From: Nymphaea colorata
Taxonomy: Eukaryota > Streptophyta > Magnoliopsida > Nymphaeales > Nymphaeaceae
Assembly (NCBI RefSeq): GCF_008831285.2
Contig: NC_045145.1
Coordinates: 3,886,723-3,950,722 of the forward strand
DNA length: 64,000 nt
Direction of reading: 5' to 3'
Shown: one piece after another, positions 37,401 to 48,760 of the stretch
Position numbering within the stretch: the stretch's first letter is position 1
Layout: the number at the start of each line of letters is the position of its first letter
The notes under the pieces: generated by a model
The model's input: the letters and a program-made list of their open reading frames with translations, nothing else
Told to the model about the DNA's origin: nothing
Database searches by the model: none
Made by a program: the position numbers and the translations under genes

Positions 37401-40400
37401 GGAAAAGAGGCACTGGACTAGTGGACCACATAGACAAACGAAGGTGATAGCCCTGAAGAGAAATACATAGGGTGTTGCACCTCCGTTTAAGAAATTTAAC
37501 ACTCTTCCAGTATTTCAATAGGGTGCATTTCACTTTGGGAAGTGCAGTAACGATGTCCATTTCCTTTGTCTGGAACAAGGAGGTGATTACCTAATACAAG
37601 TCCAACATTTTGGCAGCCAAACAAGCAATTTGGTTCATATATTTACAACAAATAATCAGGATAACATTTGCAATGAACTTCATAGGTCCATCTGACTTAG
37701 ATCTGCAGGCTCCAGCAAATGTAAAAGGAAATATTTGAGAAGTTACATGAGGCACATAGACTACTTGAAAGAATGTTGTTAATCTGGAGCATTATCAATT
37801 TGTCACTTGCCATAACACCAAGCAATGAATTTTCACTAGATATCCAATACTTATCAAGGTCAAGCTGCAGAAACCATTTGGATTCAGACACTTCACTTAT
37901 TTAGCTCAATGTACAGACAGATGAGAGGCAACCAACATGTTTAAAGAAGATGTTCCTGTGGACTTCAGCACTGATAATTAAACAGAGGTTCCGCTTCTGT
38001 GGGAATTTCATCAAGGTCATCCAGTTATCTTTGTTCTTTATACTTACCAGTCAGTTGCAGGAATTCCAAATCTTTGCTGTGTGACATATTAAACTTATAC
38101 CTTGAGTAGACCACATGCAATTTGGATATTCCGGAGTCTCATACAGGTGGAGGCAAGCATATCCAGGATGTAAACCTAATGCTCCTTCACATGAACTATC
38201 TAGAAACACTCTAAATGAAAGATTGAGATTCAAGGAATGTGAAACACATTTCATAAAAGAATTCCAGTACAATGGTTAACTTAGTCATCAAAAAGTTATA
38301 GCAATCAGGTCAGATCCAGTGCTTCGTATGGACAACCTGGTGATTTTAAAGCATTCCCATAGTTAACACCAATAATGTTTTACTGGCACCACTACCCAAG
38401 ATTCAATAGGCTGCTGAAAGGAAGGGAATCCAGTTGGAAGATGCCTAGATAATTCCTATATTCAATTGTTTCTTGGCTCTGTGTTTCCCACTTAAAAAAG
38501 TAATGGAACGAATGGCATCCAGATGGTAATCATGAAATAGAAAAGTAACAGAACCGAGTAAGAAAGCAAGGCTTTCCAGGCACTATAAAATCTACTAACT
38601 CGTAAAGAATTTGATTAGAGAATAAAGTATGTTCCTTAAACATAACATTTCATGGCAAATGTAAGGCTAATATGAGATATTCAAACCTGTAAAATCCAAG
38701 GAAATAAATTTGCAGTAATTCATACCCTAAGCTTTTTACTAGGTGCAAGTGCATATGGAGGAACCAAGGATGACAGTTCACACAATGGCCTTGTTAGTGC
38801 GGAGTAAGTTGGGTGCTCAATAGACCTGAAAAATTAAAGAAGAAACATTATTCAGAAATATGTAGTGTCATCAAGATTCTATCATTTCGCTGAACCTTTT
38901 TCAAAGAATACTAAAAAAATTTATCTTCATGCATTTCAAATATAATTTATTTCTTGCCTCAAATTCTAGATTTTCTCATATTAAACATGTAACTTCCAGA
39001 CAGTTTCCTTCTCAAGATATTTCTAAGACCAAAATAAGATGCCTACAACCACTGCCTTTGTCAAAATTCATGAATCATAACAAAACTTAAAGATTTATAT
39101 TCCTAACATATCAGTTACTTTAAGGAAGTACATGAATGTGGAGTTGTGGACAAACAACGGGCAGCAGATTAACCAAAACAAGAAACATTTTTCTGATAAT
39201 GCTTATGTGCATACAAGAATGGGCAAGCACTTACCAAATATGAGAATCCTTCACACATGTTAATATGTCAAGGCTTGGAGCACGAGGATGCCGCCAGGAT
39301 GCCACGCTATGACAAGCAAGTTTCTGGACAGGCTTTATACGGCGTAACTCCTAATTTTAAAAGATGGTAGCATTGCAATCAGTTTCATAGTAAATTCCAA
39401 CATGTAATTTTTAACCAGGAAATACCAATGGCTAGATAAAACCTTAAATGAGACTGTATCCCAAATAGCCAATGTCTTGTCTACACCAATCGTGATCATC
39501 TGGGGGGCACCTCCCAGTACCCTAGAAATTTCAACAGCTACAACTCCACCATCATGTGCCTGGAGGAACATCAAAACAAAGCAACATCAAAGTAAAAGGT
39601 CACGACATATAATGCAATAGGCATGTGATATAAAATACTTGTGACTAGATGAGTGCCTGAACAAGCAAAAGCTGCAGTTAGGCTTGCACTCACTTCTATG
39701 GTGTACGTTATAACCACAAAATTCATGTTTATCACTGTAGTTTCACCAATTTTGAGGGAAATTCAGAATGTTACTTTTCTCAAGAATTGTCAACACTCAT
39801 GGGCATTGGGAAGCAGAATTATTATCTGCAGATATGAGAGAGAGAGAGAGGTTCTTGTTTGACATCTTTCTTTTTAATGTGCAAGTTTATCACAAATATT
39901 TAGAAAAACAGTGTTTTCATCATTCCCCAGTGCCCTTACTAAGAACTACCAAGCAACATCCTTTGTATTCGACTCAAAAAAGAACCATGTGATAATGACA
40001 CTAAAAAGAAATAATTAGAGTTCATCGGTCGGTCTAAATAAAAAAACCCAAGAAAGGTTGATCAACCATTGAGAGGGAGACATTAGAAGGTCTACCTTCA
40101 AACTTAGTTTAGGTACAAGCTCCCGAGAATCTTGAATGTCCGCACTCCAGAGCACAAGCAAACCATCATTGCCACCAGAAACCAGAAGTGCCTGAAAGCA
40201 TTAGGAACTTATTAGATCAATAAAAACTCTCTACTTTGCAGATAAGGAAACAAGAATGTTGGATGGATTCATGACCAATTAAGGTCAAAAGTATTGAAGT
40301 TAATTTGAAACCCCCTTGAGAGATTACTAGAAGAAGGGATAACAAGGCAACGACCAATCCTGTCATCCAACAGTAGTTGCCTTCTTGAACAAATTTAATC

Positions 40401-43400
40401 ATCAGGATATGTGGTACTGTAGTCCCTCTCAAACTTACACAGATATTCACATTATTTGAGAAAATTGTGAATTAGAGAGGACATAAATTCCGAATTTTAC
40501 CAATGTCATTTGGTGGTGGTGGTGGGGGAGGGGGGAGAGGGGAAGATGGACGTTGTTGTTTGACTTTTGGGTAGAGCTAGTGGACCTAGCTTCGCTCCAC
40601 ATTGATGATGTGAATATTCTGTGAAGTCCCGAGGCATGAAGGGGCCAGTGTGGAAGATTGGATCAAAACACAACAATATCCCTTCTTCTCATTCTGACAC
40701 TTGGTTATGGTTAGAAGCCTGTCTTAACCTTGACTTTTCTCTTCCATGTCTTAACCATAGCCACAAATATCATTCTCGGGTTTTTATCGGCGAGGTATTT
40801 TAAAAACATAAAAAATCAAAATGTTAGGTAAAAATACAAGAAATGAAAAAGTAATAGGTATTGTATTGCATTTAGGAGGTTATGTTAAATACCTAAAACA
40901 AGAGGAAATAAAACAATGAAACAAAGATTGAAAAAAAATAAAAACAGAAAATAAAATAAAAAATAAAGGAAAAAAAGGAAAAATTGCGATAAAATCATGA
41001 TAAATTCATTTTTAATGTTTTTTTTTTCAATATATCACGACATTTTCTCGTTTTTACTGTTTTCTTTATTTTTCTGGCCAATATCGCGATATTTGTGACT
41101 ATGGTCTTAACCAACGAGTGAAAGAGTGCTGATGCTGGTTGAGTGTTCATTCAATCCACCACCCAATGGCGAGCAAACCTATCCTTTAGTGGGTAATCAG
41201 ATTTCCAATTGAATTGTTGAATTGGCCCAGTCAAATTGGAAGTATGGCAATGGGGCCCGAGAATTAGAAAAGTTAACGAGAATCTTAGGGTTGGGGAAAA
41301 AATAACAGTTTTAATGGAATAAAAACATAAAAGATAGATTGGGGATATAAACATATTTATCTATTTCAAGGTTAGAATTGGATGATTCTGGCTGATTCAG
41401 TTGATTCTACCAGAAACCAGCCAATCATAGAACCCCCTGAAGATGGAAGTGCATCCAATGTGAAATATTTGCAATTTTATTTGAATCAGCCAGTTCAAGC
41501 TTATAAGCAACACTTTTCATGGCAACATTTGAATAGTGCATGGAAAGTTCCTAGTTAGCAAGAAATATCACTAGCTGCATGCAGGATAACTGCAGCTAAG
41601 CACTATTTGTTCAAAAGAGAAGATAACAGTACAAGTTATGAGTTACGAGAAAAATCATGCAACTGAAACTCTGGTTTGAAAAAGCACTAAGAAAACAAAA
41701 AGTTTCTTCCTCCAACATGATTCCAAACCTTACAGGCATCCCTCCCACCCTTTCCCTCCTCAAAGGACAACACAGTAGATGAAGTGCAAAGAAAATGGTA
41801 AAATAAAATTCAAACAATATCAAATCCAATCAGCCACTTTGTACGTTACCTCTCCACTAGAAGCAAAGAATGTCATCAAGCAAGAAATTGATCCTTTATG
41901 ACCTCCAGTATATCTTCGAACAAGCTGCATGCAAGTTTCCCTCAGCTTTAAGAAATTCAAATAATAAAGAAGAGGAGTGGTTGGCAAAAGGAAGAAAAAA
42001 GGTGCACAAGTCCATGTTGTACAGTGACCTTGAAAACTCGTATGAAAAACAATTCACATCTTTGTAAGACCATATGTTTAGGAAAGTAGGGTACTTTCGT
42101 GTAACAGCAGTTAGATTTCAGTTCACCCCTTAAGGAAACACAGAAACTACACTTCTCAAGCTACGGTAAATAACACCCAACTGGGAAAAAAAGGAAGACA
42201 AGAAATACAAGTATTTTTTACCTTCCATGTAATCATTGAAAGAACTCGTATTACACCATCTGAGCCACCAAATGCAACAAGGGGGCCATCACCAGCAGCA
42301 GACCTTGATAAGAACTCCATACTGCAGTATCAAGGCAAAATAAGCTAGTTAGATAGAAATCGACTACAGCAGAACATCACATGATATCTCAGTATTGCAC
42401 ATTGTATCTTTTCCCCTGCATATCTGGAATTTGCAGAAAACTCTTCAATATTGACATAACTTGCTATATGAATTTCCACTGGAGAACAGTATTGGGCTGC
42501 GGTTAAGCATAAGGATTGTCCAATAACAAATGCAGAGAATTGGGTGACATACATATCTGAAGTCTGAAATACTGAGGGTATGGATGCTAAGCATTAGGCA
42601 CATGACACAAGAACTCACAATGTATACAAGACAAGGTCATATCAAACTGCGGAACAAATTGTTCATGTGCACTGATATCCAGTTATTGACAAAATAAATA
42701 AAGTGAAACAAAATAACGCTAGATGGCAACTAAGCACCAAGCAAGCTGCATCTACACAGTTGCTCACAAATCAAAGCTATGTTGCATGTGAAATTAGGCA
42801 AGTCACAACAAGGACAAAACAGACAGATCAAATCCATAAGTTCATGTGCTTTTTCATGTAATAACCTTCTAAATGTTATCCCAGGATTGATTTCGTACAA
42901 AACATATGTGAAATTAGCCATTTCAGGTTTAGATGTGCTTTCTGAGCAATAAGAGAATCCACATCTCATAAAATACCGTAAGAATGATGGTTGAAAAATT
43001 AAAATTTTTATAAGAATCAGTTTGAATCAAAACATATTTCCTAATAAATAAGCACTGATAAATACATTAGCTATTCCACTTAAGTTTACAACATATTTAA
43101 GCACATTATTTCAGGAGTCTGGTTTTATTCTTTGGCAGCTACCAATCACTAACCATTCACCATCTGTCGACGTTTTTGAAAATTTTGTCAACCGGCAACA
43201 TCCCGCAGCTGGCTGATTTTAATTCCTCTACACAAATGTATGTATAAGATAATCAATGCTTCACATCAAACTTGTACCATGCCCATTACTCAGGTTTCCT
43301 TTGTAAATTGTGGGCCCAACCATGATACTTTATGAATAAAAAGGAATGGCGTGCACATTTTTTGGTGAGAAACATTCAGGTTTCCCACACACACACACAT

Positions 43401-46400
43401 ATATATAAGAAATGGTCAACCATATTCATGCCTGCATAGGGACAAGCTCAATCCAACTGTATAGAATCTATAGATAGATGCAAGAAGTTGAAATTTGTAG
43501 AGCTCAAAAAAAAAATCATGCAAATCAAATGTATATACTAGATTCCACACGGTTTTAAAATTTAAGGTTCTTAAATTTCTTGGCTTATAAAATTCAAGAA
43601 AAATTTACATAAAGCCGCTCAACAATTGAATGGATAACAAATAGACCCTATTTTTTGAAAGGCCACAAATGGGCACATAACTTTTCTAAAGAATCCACAA
43701 ACAGCTGCTCCTGAAAAGAAATCATTAAAATAAGTGAGCAAGTTACAAAATTGGTCTCAGAAAATTAAAAATTTCTCTGGAAATAATGAAAAACAAGATC
43801 ACCACCATACAGGGCTGACAGCATCAAATTTGCCCTCTTCTTCTTCACCGCTACCACTCATCACAACAGTCATCGCCACTTCAACTACATATTTTCTTGA
43901 TTTCGGCGTCTGATAGTTTTCTTCCCTTCTTTTTGAATTTCTCTCTCCCTTTCTTCTTCTTTCTCGAAGTCCTACTCATGTTCGCGTCGCTTCAGTATAT
44001 TAGCAGAACCATCCTGACCCTTCTTGGTCCCATTTTCTTTCTCTATGAAAGAGTGCATAGTGGAGGGAATGAAGGCTCAATTTGAGTCTCCTCATCAAGC
44101 ATACTTACTTGCCTGCTTGAGTCTTCCTTCTCCACCTCCCTTTTCTCTTTTCCTTCCATGGTTATCTCTTTTTGTTGGTCATTGATTTGGATTTTGGTTT
44201 ACATGCAGTTAAGAGGTATGCCAAGCTTAGACAACTAAAAGTCTCAAACATGATGTGCGACTTTGGATAAGCTAGTCGGAAGCAGCTTGGTTTAACTTAC
44301 ACACTCCCTGCCATTGCAGAAGTAAATTTATCTAACCCAGAAAGTTGTTAGAGGATACCAAATATCTGAACTGAGAGATGCAAGGCCGCAAGCACCGGCA
44401 GGAATATACACCACTACAGGTGTTTGTTCCAAAGTCCAGATACAAGTATACACATGTGTGGCTCATTATCACTGATCTTATTGATGCTTCAAAAGATGCT
44501 ACGATATCATCCAGCAAGATAATAACAATTGAAAAAGGGAAAAGTCATATTTACTATTTCCTAAATTTCTTTTACCACCTATATCTGGATCCATAAATTT
44601 GGCAGAAATTCCTTTAGGAACAGCCAAACAGGAACCAAAGGGTTTATTTTTACAATTGGAAACTTTTGACACCTTTTCTTTTTTTTTAGTAAAATTAAGA
44701 TTGACAAAGTCTTTTCTATCACATCCATTATTGGCATTGTATCATCGTATTGACATACAGGTAGTTGAAAACACCATGGGCATACTTAGTATGATGAAAA
44801 ATTCATGAAACTGTGACATGAAGATACAACCTAAATCAGACATATAACAATATAAAGAGATAAAACATGAATATCATCTCAAGCCCAAATTTCTAACAAC
44901 AAACCCAAATCAATACAATGATATAAATATATAAGCTCACAAAAGCTTTGTATGAAGCAATCTCTTTCAGAATGTTCCGATATCCATCATGCCAATATGT
45001 TGGCCTGCCATTTCAAGGAAGGTATCAGTGTGCATCAAGAGAATGCACCCAAAACATGCAAGAAAGACAAAACCATGCGTACAAAAGAACCAGTATACAA
45101 GTCCAGTTTTTCTATGTACTTAAAAACTAAAAAGGAGAATCTCCCTCACAATGAATGTCACAACTTATTTGTATCTGACAACTAAAATTGAAGCAGATAT
45201 TGTCAGGCCAGAATGCGTCCAGTTTCTAGCAATGCAAAAAAGACCACGATATAAGACTTACCAGAGAAGCGATTTGTTATCCAGGTCTTGTTTTGGTACA
45301 TCACGACCACGCATTGTAACCAGATCAAGAAATATTGCCTTATTCTCACAGCACACAACAAGGAAGTGCCTACCCCTTGTTGAAGAAGCAGGGGGAGTAA
45401 AAGCAGACAAATGCTGGTTAGCTGCAGTTGGAGCTTCAGCAGCAGCAGAGCGGTTGCGCCAAAGTTGCCAAAACCGCACATCGTCATCATAAAAGCTGAC
45501 CTGTTTAACACTGCATTTATTGATTACCAAAAAAAACATCTCTCAGCTGAAATTGCCAAGAACAAGATGAGGATTTTTAACTGGTTATTTTCGAGAACCA
45601 ACACAAAAGTGTATGAAAATCACCTCCCGCCACGTATGGCCTCCGTGGGTTTTCCTCTCAGTTCTGCATGTTCAGAGAAAAATTAAACAGAAGTTCACAT
45701 CGGGAAATTGAAGGCATCACCTAGAGTTTTGAAAACAAATACATGCACGATGATAAAAATTTCATCTTGAGAACTGATGATCCCTAAATTTGTCTATATT
45801 TGTGCACGTAATGCAGTGCATATCCAACAATTTATGTCAATCTATGATAACATTCTCCAGACATAAAATATTACAAGTCTCTTGTTGTATGCACGCACTC
45901 CTGTGCGTGTGTGTGCGCGCGGTGTACTTTGAATAAGTGTGTGAGTATGCGTGGTAAGTAGTGACGCGTGTGCGTTCTTTCTCACAAGTTCAAGAGTCAG
46001 ATGAAGTAGTGGAGCATGAAGCAGAACCACATGGATGACTAAACGACTATAACACCTAGAGCGTGGCGCTTTCAGTAGGTTTGATGAAGAAACAGTGAGA
46101 ACAATGTTTTATTGCCATTCTCTAATAGAAACCGACCATCGGAATTTTCATCAATCTTCTTAGCAGGTTGCATGAGCATCCACTGTTTTCCCATTGCCTG
46201 CCCCCTACCGCCCCCGCCGCCGCACCCCCCCCCCCCTCCCCCCACACTACCCCCACCTCAAAAAAAAAAGCAGCAGAATAAGGTTTACAACAAAGGGCTG
46301 TCACTTCACGAAGTCGCTTTACAGGATTACTCAAAATGACAATCAACAGCGAAGGAGCAGAAGAAACGAAAGGAATTTTTTATGTTAACCGGATGCATCA

Positions 46401-46780
46401 GTTCATGAGCCGCATATGATGTTGCAAGAGTATGGGAATCCGAAAGAAGCGACCGCATTACCGGAATCGCCCTCTGCGAGCTTCTCCAATTTCGCTCCGA
46501 CGAGGCGCCTCTCATCGACACCTCCTGCCTTTAGCTCATAGATAATCTGAGTTTCCATGAAAGGTTTCAGAAAGAGACCGACAACTCTCGAAACGGATCG
46601 CAACAAAAAATGCCCTAAAACGAGCTAAAATAACAACGAAGGCAAAACCTGGCGGTGCTCCCAGTTCCAGACGACGACGTGATCAGATGCATCCGCCGTC
46701 GCGATCCAAGGGTGCGTCGGGTGCACTTGAATCCGGACGATCTTATCGCCAGTCGGCCGGAACGCTCTCAATTTCAACAT
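22478..46780 (-). CDS. TWD40-2: TWD40-2, WD40 subunit of the TPLATE endocytic adaptor complex
   Basis: TWD40-2 belongs to the plant TPLATE complex, an adaptor acting with AP-2 and clathrin at the plasma membrane and cell plate. Twenty-one exons join in phase to 1267 aa; the Arabidopsis protein is roughly 1380 aa, the difference lying mostly in the low-complexity tail. WD40 repeats form the N-terminal propeller: HPWIATADASDHVVVWNW (residues 23-40), FGGSDGVIRVLS (about 186-197), SGGNDGLLVLWSAD (about 232-245) and IGVDKTLAIWDT (about 283-294). An alanine-rich stretch lies near 550-575, a charged helical EEQKMREAQARAVAEHGE segment near 755-770, and alpha-solenoid-like helices from about 880 to 1110. 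The last 100 or so residues are Pro/Ala/Ser-rich. The start at 46780 (MLKLRAFRPTGDKIV) matches the family start. No lesion is seen despite 24 kb of transposon-laden introns. Confidence 0.96.
25332..25559 (-). repeat. 3' LTR of the copia element (228 bp)
   Basis: By my reading it is identical to the other LTR except one substitution (T at 25439 against G) and the lack of an 8-bp duplication. Both LTRs carry the same length GA run near their left ends. Confidence 0.95.
25560..25568 (-). other. Polypurine tract of the copia element
   Basis: In element sense it reads GAGGGGGAG, directly before the 3' LTR. It overlaps the stop codon of the element's reading frame (25567-25569). Confidence 0.85.
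25567..27459 (-). CDS. Fused gag-RT/RNase H polyprotein of the deleted copia element
   Basis: One 630-residue open frame. Residues 1 to about 210 are a copia gag (UBN2-type); a Gly/Arg-rich linker follows, then a CCHC zinc knuckle at 255-268 (C-x2-C-x4-H-x4-C). At about residue 272 the frame jumps into the RT motif normally written K-Q-S-P-R-A-W-F. The RT part keeps YVDD (314-317) but lacks its N-terminal catalytic region; the RNase H-like part follows with SDADYAG and ends ADMFTKALP. Protease and integrase are absent. The frame has no stop or frameshift. It could make a gag-like particle protein, but enzyme activity is unlikely; movement would need helper proteins. Confidence 0.93.
   Translation of the reverse strand: MMAENQRLEGGNDHKGVGNPFSYGSTVKLDGHNYELWSRSFMLSVKGHRKRHIIEEDELLNKTGKYITWEEDDSMVMSWIMNSVQPQIASTITYYTTAKEMWDFLRQTYSQDKNVSKILQIEEELHNLRQGNQDLSQYFATVKATYERLKFLRPPCKSCYKSHFEPTMVAKFLAGLSPEYASAKDQMLTGSEIPELSDAYNRLSRLAVSLSQPTGVTPTSASAPAVGGGRGHGSTYSARGRGIGRGTGGRGRFQCTYCGKIGHVEDRCWDKQSPRAWFHKLSEVVSQCGFERSPLDHSLFIKKTSTGIVVMIVYVDDIILTGDCGQEISATKAFLQKHFVTKDLGHLRYFLGIEVVENKEGVALSQRKYVIDLLQDTGMLGTKPANLPMNPLIHLHDDQSELVDSRSYRSLIGKLLYVTVTRPDISFAVGKLSQFMEKPRKVHWDAALMVLKYLKSSPGRGLFFKKGEYLDVVAYSDADYAGSVDDRRSTTGFCVFVGGNLISWRSKKQNVVSRSSAESEYRAMAQTTTEMTWIKSMLTNMSIHVPLPMRMYCDNKAATYIANNPVFHERTKHIEVDCHYIRDFIKEGVVSTVHVASEDQAADMFTKALPIGDFSRCCDKLSMVDIYAPA
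28116..28129 (-). other. Primer-binding site of the copia element
   Basis: In element sense the sequence directly after the 5' LTR reads TGGTATCAGAGCCA. This is the plant initiator-methionine tRNA type of primer site used by most Ty1/copia elements. Next to it are short tandem CGATCACGCC/CAGCAGCTTGAG units (about 28030-28113). Confidence 0.92.
28130..28365 (-). repeat. 5' LTR of the copia element (236 bp)
   Basis: It matches the 228-bp LTR plus an 8-bp tandem duplication (ACCAGTCTACC region, about 28325-28335). Being 5' in element sense, it should contain the element promoter. Confidence 0.95.
28530..29010. repeat. AT-rich minisatellite in TWD40-2 intron 16
   Basis: Irregular repeats of units such as ACATATAACAGGTAT and ACATATAAGTACATAAC, with strong strand bias for A, C and T. 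It lies inside the older hAT-like element. There is no coding content. Confidence 0.8.
29409..30166. repeat. Repeat-rich block, possible old TIR element
   Basis: It begins with CAATGT at 29412 and 60-bp tandem repeats, and ends GCCTTTTACAACATTG, which is the right end of the hAT-like family seen at 36141-36156. The left inverted end matches only CAATGT and no clean 8-bp duplication is found, so the outer limits are tentative. It also has GATACG-type palindromes and an AT-rich interior. Confidence 0.5.
29421..29556. repeat. 60-bp tandem repeats with nested palindromes
   Basis: Two full copies (29421-29480, 29481-29540) differ at only a few positions; a third copy is broken off at about 29556. 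Each contains inverted arms CTACGATACAC and GTGTATCGTAG and the shorter GTATCGTGCGATAC palindrome, so each unit can fold into two hairpins. Confidence 0.92.
34270..36156. mobile_element. hAT-like non-autonomous element in TWD40-2 intron 11
   Basis: The ends are exact inverted 16-mers: CAATGTTGTAAAAGGC and GCCTTTTACAACATTG. The flanks ATTAATAG (34262-34269) and ATCAATAG (36157-36164) form an 8-bp duplication with one mismatch. Inside are a Cys/Pro-type CGCC-rich tract (about 34590-34945), three 84-bp tandem repeats (about 35443-35665) and long AT-rich stretches. No transposase is recognisable in the 1887 bp. Confidence 0.85.
35443..35665. repeat. 84-bp tandem repeats, about 2.6 copies
   Basis: Units start GTTAGAT at 35443, 35527 and 35610 and share AAGATTGTGGTTTGCACAA and TTTCATAATTCATAATTG. 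They lie inside the hAT-like element. Confidence 0.85.
37093..38725 (-). other. TWD40-2 intron 10 (1.6 kb), nothing recognised
   Basis: The stretch between exons 10 and 11 is AT-rich without clear repeats. Its short open frames look random. Confidence 0.55.
40756..41103. mobile_element. hAT-like miniature element in TWD40-2 intron 6
   Basis: The 348-bp element has inverted ends CATAGCCACAAATATC and GATATTTGTGACTATG. An exact 8-bp duplication GTCTTAAC flanks it (40748-40755 and 41104-41111). The interior is A-rich without coding capacity. A related right end occurs near 60921-60940 in the beta-glucosidase gene. Confidence 0.92.
42322..45261 (-). other. TWD40-2 intron 4 (2.9 kb), nothing recognised
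   Basis: AT-rich sequence with a short CACACA/TATATA run near 43388. I find no gene and no transposon with defined ends. Confidence 0.55.
46201..46257. repeat. C-rich tract in TWD40-2 intron 2
   Basis: About 57 bp consisting mostly of C on the plus strand, including a run of at least 12 C. It could form an i-motif or, on the gene's sense strand, a G-quadruplex. Confidence 0.85.
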
Positions 46781-46990
46781 CTTCCTCCCTTTCCCTTCCC
46801 TTTCTTCCTCTTTTCCTCCTCCTCTTCCTTCTTCTTCTTCTTATCGCAGAGAATTTCCGGCGGGCCTGGATCTGCCGTAGAGGAGAGAACGTCCGTTCAT
46901 CTCCCGCGCCGGACGCCGGATGAAGCCGATCACGGTCAGTGCAGCGGATCTCCGACGGAAAGCGGAGGTGGTCGGGAGTGAGACGGCCTA
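46781..46990 (-). promoter_or_regulatory. Probable TWD40-2 5' leader and proximal promoter
   Basis: Directly upstream of the TWD40-2 ATG the sense strand is purine-rich with GAA/GGA repeats (plus-strand CTT/CTC run at about 46795-46845). The region is relatively GC-rich compared with the AT-rich DNA further right. No TATA box or start site can be assigned. Confidence 0.4.
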
Positions 46991-47275
46991 ACTTAAGAAT
47001 GAATACGGGTCGGATGGGTCGATTAAAGAACGTGGATCCAAAACGACCCGAGCTTCTTGTTCGCATTAAATATGATAGTTTGCATACACGTCAGCAGAAA
47101 TGTCATGAATTACACGAATCGATTTTTTTTTCCTTCATACACAGAAAATTATTGTAATAACAATTTATTTGGTTTTGAAAATATCATTGCATAAAGCATT
47201 TTAGAAAAAAATCGAAATTTGGGGAGTACATAAAAAGGTCCATACATGCATCACTCCTTGATAAAACACATTTTG

Positions 47276-47548
47276 ATAATAGTTTCTGACAAAGAATGTT
47301 ATTGTAATTGAAATGTCAAAGAATTAGTTTCGTATTAAAAATCAAGTGAAACGGAAATCAGCTAATTGCTGAATATTGTCAGATAGCTAAATAATTTAAA
47401 GCGTCACTAAACACTGTAATAGTTTCTGACAAAGAATGTTGTGAAAATTAAAATGTCAAATAATTAGTTTCGTATTCAAAAGCAAGGGAAATTGAAATCA
47501 GCCAGGATATTGTCGGATGGCTAAATAATTTAAAGTGTCACTAAAATC
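47276..47548. repeat. 140-bp tandem duplication, diverged
   Basis: Two copies with period 140 share AGTTTCTGACAAAGAATGTT (47281 and 47421) and GCTAAATAATTTAAAG. They differ by scattered substitutions and short gaps. Confidence 0.85.
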
Positions 47549-48218
47549 TTCAGCTAGAAAGCATTGGTAATGGTTTATAATATACTGACAGTTTATGATA
47601 CTTTTGCCAACACTTTGTAGGGGTTTTATCGACAGTTTAAAATTGTGTAGGCATCGATCTAGCAACGTATGGTGGCTGGCAGATTTTTCTAAAAAGTAAC
47701 GTCCTCACAGTTATACCTGGACAATATTTGTTGCTGATATACTTCTCAGGTTTCTGCACACATAATGTGGTGAATGCTTGGACAACCTATGTGAAAATGT
47801 CTGCTATTCTCATTGATCACATGGTTTTACTAAGGGGGTGTTTGACGTCTTAGAATTTGATTCTGGACTGAAAATTCTACCACATCAACCTAGAATTAGA
47901 ATGAACATTCCCGTTCAAATTCTATTTTGAAATTGATGAATAAGTACAGGTGGCTGGTTTGATGAGAAAGGAATAAAGTTCTATAATCCATAAATGAAAG
48001 CTTTCATGCCCCATGCCCCAAAGGGAAATGAGAAAATTCAAGAATCTGAAATCATAGTGTTACCTTCTAGGGTGGGAACATAATTCCAGAACTTTGATTT
48101 TAGAATGAGTCTATAATTGTAAAATTAAAATAATTTTTTGATAATGCAATTCCCTTTTCTAAATAACGTGGATAATGATTCTAAAATTCCATTTATTCTA
48201 AGTGAATCGAACCCCAAT

Positions 48219-48760
48219 TAAAGGGTTGTTTGTGAACATCAAAAGTATGTTATTGTTCCATAAATCTAAACCAATCAACCTATTTTTAACAAGTTGTTTG
48301 ACATCAATAACTAATTGTTACTGTCTAGTGTGTCTAGTGATTCTGCCACGAAATTTGGGGTAAATTCATATTACACTATATTATAGGGTTCCATGAGTTC
48401 TCAATTTTTAAGTCTATTTCATTGGACAATAATAATTTATTATTGGTGTCAAACAACCCATAAAAGTTTGTTTGGCAAATAAAATACTTTGTAAATGTTT
48501 TATGAATATGCTCCAAAGATTTGAATAGAGTCATGGACACTGAGTGTTAGTGTTTAATGAATCCACCCAAAGTGTAGGGTAGATTCATGGAAATGTTTCA
48601 ACTGTCAAACAACTCTTAAGGGGTCGTTTGGCAAATGAAAGATGCATACTCCATAAATCTGTCTTAAAAAACAGGTCAGATTTATAGACACATAGTTTTA
48701 GTATTCCATGAATCTCCCTCAATCATTCACATAATGTTTCAACTACCAAACAACCCCTAA
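48219..48760. mobile_element. Abutting array of Tourist-like MITEs sharing TAA duplications
   Basis: Three complete elements follow directly: 48290-48460, 48464-48616 and 48620-48757. Each has GTTGTTTGRCA-type inverted ends, and single TAA triplets separate them (48287-48289, 48461-48463, 48617-48619, 48758-48760). A left half-element (48222-48286), itself preceded by TAA, adjoins on the left. Sizes are 138-171 bp and there is no coding capacity. TAA is the typical duplication of PIF/Harbinger-type insertions. Confidence 0.85.

Larger units (their letters stand above)
22478..46780 (-). other. TWD40-2: Exon map of TWD40-2 (21 coding exons)
   Basis: Exons, high to low: 46780-46649, 46546-46462, 45663-45624, 45510-45262, 42321-42222, 41924-41850, 40191-40096, 39559-39443, 39350-39235, 38825-38726, 37092-36734, 33666-33336, 32731-32553, 32405-32187, 31780-31594, 30764-30514, 24868-24776, 24684-24583, 24382-24022, 23222-23085, 22951-22478. 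The total is 3804 nt including stop. Exon 3 is only 40 nt (encodes about LRGKPTEAIRGG). Long introns: 16 (24869-30513, 5645 bp), 11 (33667-36733) and 4 (42322-45261). For exon 14 I use the donor GTATGT (GA|GTATGT), which joins in phase to exon 15 and restores the family reading I-E-C-V-F-V-D-A-G. Confidence 0.92.
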
